A DNA stretch of 64,000 nt, taken from Himantopus leucocephalus (lineage: Eukaryota > Chordata > Aves > Charadriiformes > Recurvirostridae). Position 1 is the first letter of the stretch. Every line of letters starts with the position of its first letter. A program made the translations under genes and the position numbers. Positions 62,853 to 64,000 of this stretch are shown here, piece by piece. The notes below the pieces were generated by a model. It did not search any database, was not told where the DNA came from, and saw nothing but the letters and a program-made list of their open reading frames with translations. The stretch is taken from positions 93,829,439 to 93,893,438 of the forward strand of contig RSEF01000002.1 of assembly GCA_003993805.1 (NCBI GenBank). Direction: 5' to 3'.

Positions 62853-64000
62853 TGTAAGGTGGCCAGTAAACGAGACATGCCATTAACTTGGCTGAAATAC
62901 ATTTCATGCATCACCGTGGTATGTAATTTTCTGGTGGACACCTATGAATGTGCCTGGACAGGCAGTGGTCTTGCAATATTCTCTGTTTGCTGGTGTCTGA
63001 TTCTTTCTTTTCTTTCCATTTCCCAGCACTTGAGAGAGTCTGAGTTGACAAAGGGGACATCCCCGGCCCTATGGAGGGTGAGCCATAGCACAGGGACTCT
63101 TGCAGCTTCAGTGCCTACGATGAGGAGGGGGATCAAAGTGACACGTGGAAACTCGGAGTGCTCAGATTTCCACTGCTAGTGCTGCACCAAGCTACTCGCG
63201 AGTAATTGCTCTTCAGAGTTGCACATATAACAAGGTCAAAATACATTATTTAAAGAGCGATGCATGTTTATAGCAGCATCCTGGAAGGTAAAGTAGATTA
63301 ACTGAGGGTCTGAGGGAGAATTTTCACCTATGGTTTCTGAGATTGTAGGAGCTGATATAAAATGCTAGGTATGTAAGCCTCCATAGGGGAAAACACCACC
63401 TTCCTCCTTTTTAATTAGTTTTTAAAGTTATTTCAAATAAAAACGATGCCTTTTGGGATATGGCTGCATCCCTGAAAGAGCTGCTTAGCATTCCAGATGC
63501 AGTGGTGTAAAGTCTAGAGGATGAAAGGCTACTAGCCAGAAATGTGGTAATGCTTTTTAAAATAAATATATAAACCAAGTTTATTGGCCAGACACTTTTC
63601 TTTTCTATCACAGCATATCCATTAGCAATTCTAAATTCCAGATGTGCAGTGACAATGCGTACATATATTTTTCAGACCTGGTGCCCAGTCAGAACTCATA
63701 TGTTGTCACAGAGAAGCCTCTGGCCTGTAGTCAGGGAACGAGTAAGTATGCAGATTATCCATTGCACAGCTGCATGCCCTGGTTTATAGACCCTTCAGAA
63801 CAGTTTGAGAACACACAACTGAAGAAAAAAAAAAAAAGCATTTTTTTCCTATTATAACTTCTCCAAGTTTTCTGATGGGAATGCAGTTTGGAAAAGGGAG
63901 AGGGCTGTTCTTGAAGCTTTACCTCTTGCGAGTTTCTTCACAGGAAATGAAGAATGACGGCTGTACTCCATTAGTCAACTGTCTGATGAGACGGACCTCT

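Larger units (their letters stand above)
58446..64000. other. Region downstream of FHOD3, probably intergenic
   Basis: I recognise no gene on either strand. The stretch holds a GTGC-type microsatellite at 61101-61122, AATAAA hexamers at 61259 and 62311, a T15 run at 62184-62198, a small duplication around the N at 62830 and two weak exon-like candidates near 61376 and 63027. In mammals TPGS2 follows FHOD3 on the opposite strand; I looked for its C-terminal exon and did not find it. Confidence 0.6.

Noticed and set aside
1..64000. Search for a novel multi-gene system, CRISPR array, integrated virus or operon
   Set aside because: The window is one vertebrate gene with long introns. No regularly spaced repeats, no long terminal repeats with internal genes and no clustered open frames were seen.

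Overview
The window is vertebrate nuclear DNA, almost certainly from a bird. It has one large gene with widely spaced exons and GT-AG introns, AT-rich intronic DNA with few repeats, and a 5'-truncated CR1 LINE tail at 5413-5473 ending in the octamer-type repeat typical of avian CR1. It is a draft assembly: there is one 100-base N block (492-591) and about ten single Ns, most of them sitting between near-identical direct copies, as expected where overlapping contig ends were not merged.

The only gene I can support is the 3' half of FHOD3 (formin homology 2 domain containing 3) on the + strand. Ten coding exons (3992-4150, 11951-12133, 17108-17227, 17827-17988, 28859-29049, 30771-30963, 36079-36102, 38739-38910, 41222-41383, 56299-56381) join in one open frame of 482 codons plus a stop. 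They encode most of the FH2 actin-assembly domain (knob, linker, post and C-terminal helix), an acidic eight-residue microexon, a Ser/Pro/Gln-rich linker, and the C-terminal diaphanous autoregulatory domain (DAD) with its basic tail. The FH3/GBD, FH1 and first part of FH2 must lie upstream of the window. The first 3.99 kb is intron.

The most informative element is the 24-nt microexon at 36079-36102 (TDEEEDAE). It fits the T(D/E)5XE casein kinase 2 site of the muscle-specific FHOD3 isoform, and a GCATG (RBFOX-type) pentamer lies 18 nt beyond its 5' splice site.

Downstream of the stop (56379-56381) lies a probable 3' UTR, with a good poly(A) signal candidate at 58425-58430, then intergenic DNA to 64000 with no recognisable gene. 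I saw no previously undescribed system, no CRISPR, no RNA gene and no intact mobile element. The remaining observations are repeats, assembly artefacts, palindromes and a few weak exon-like candidates.
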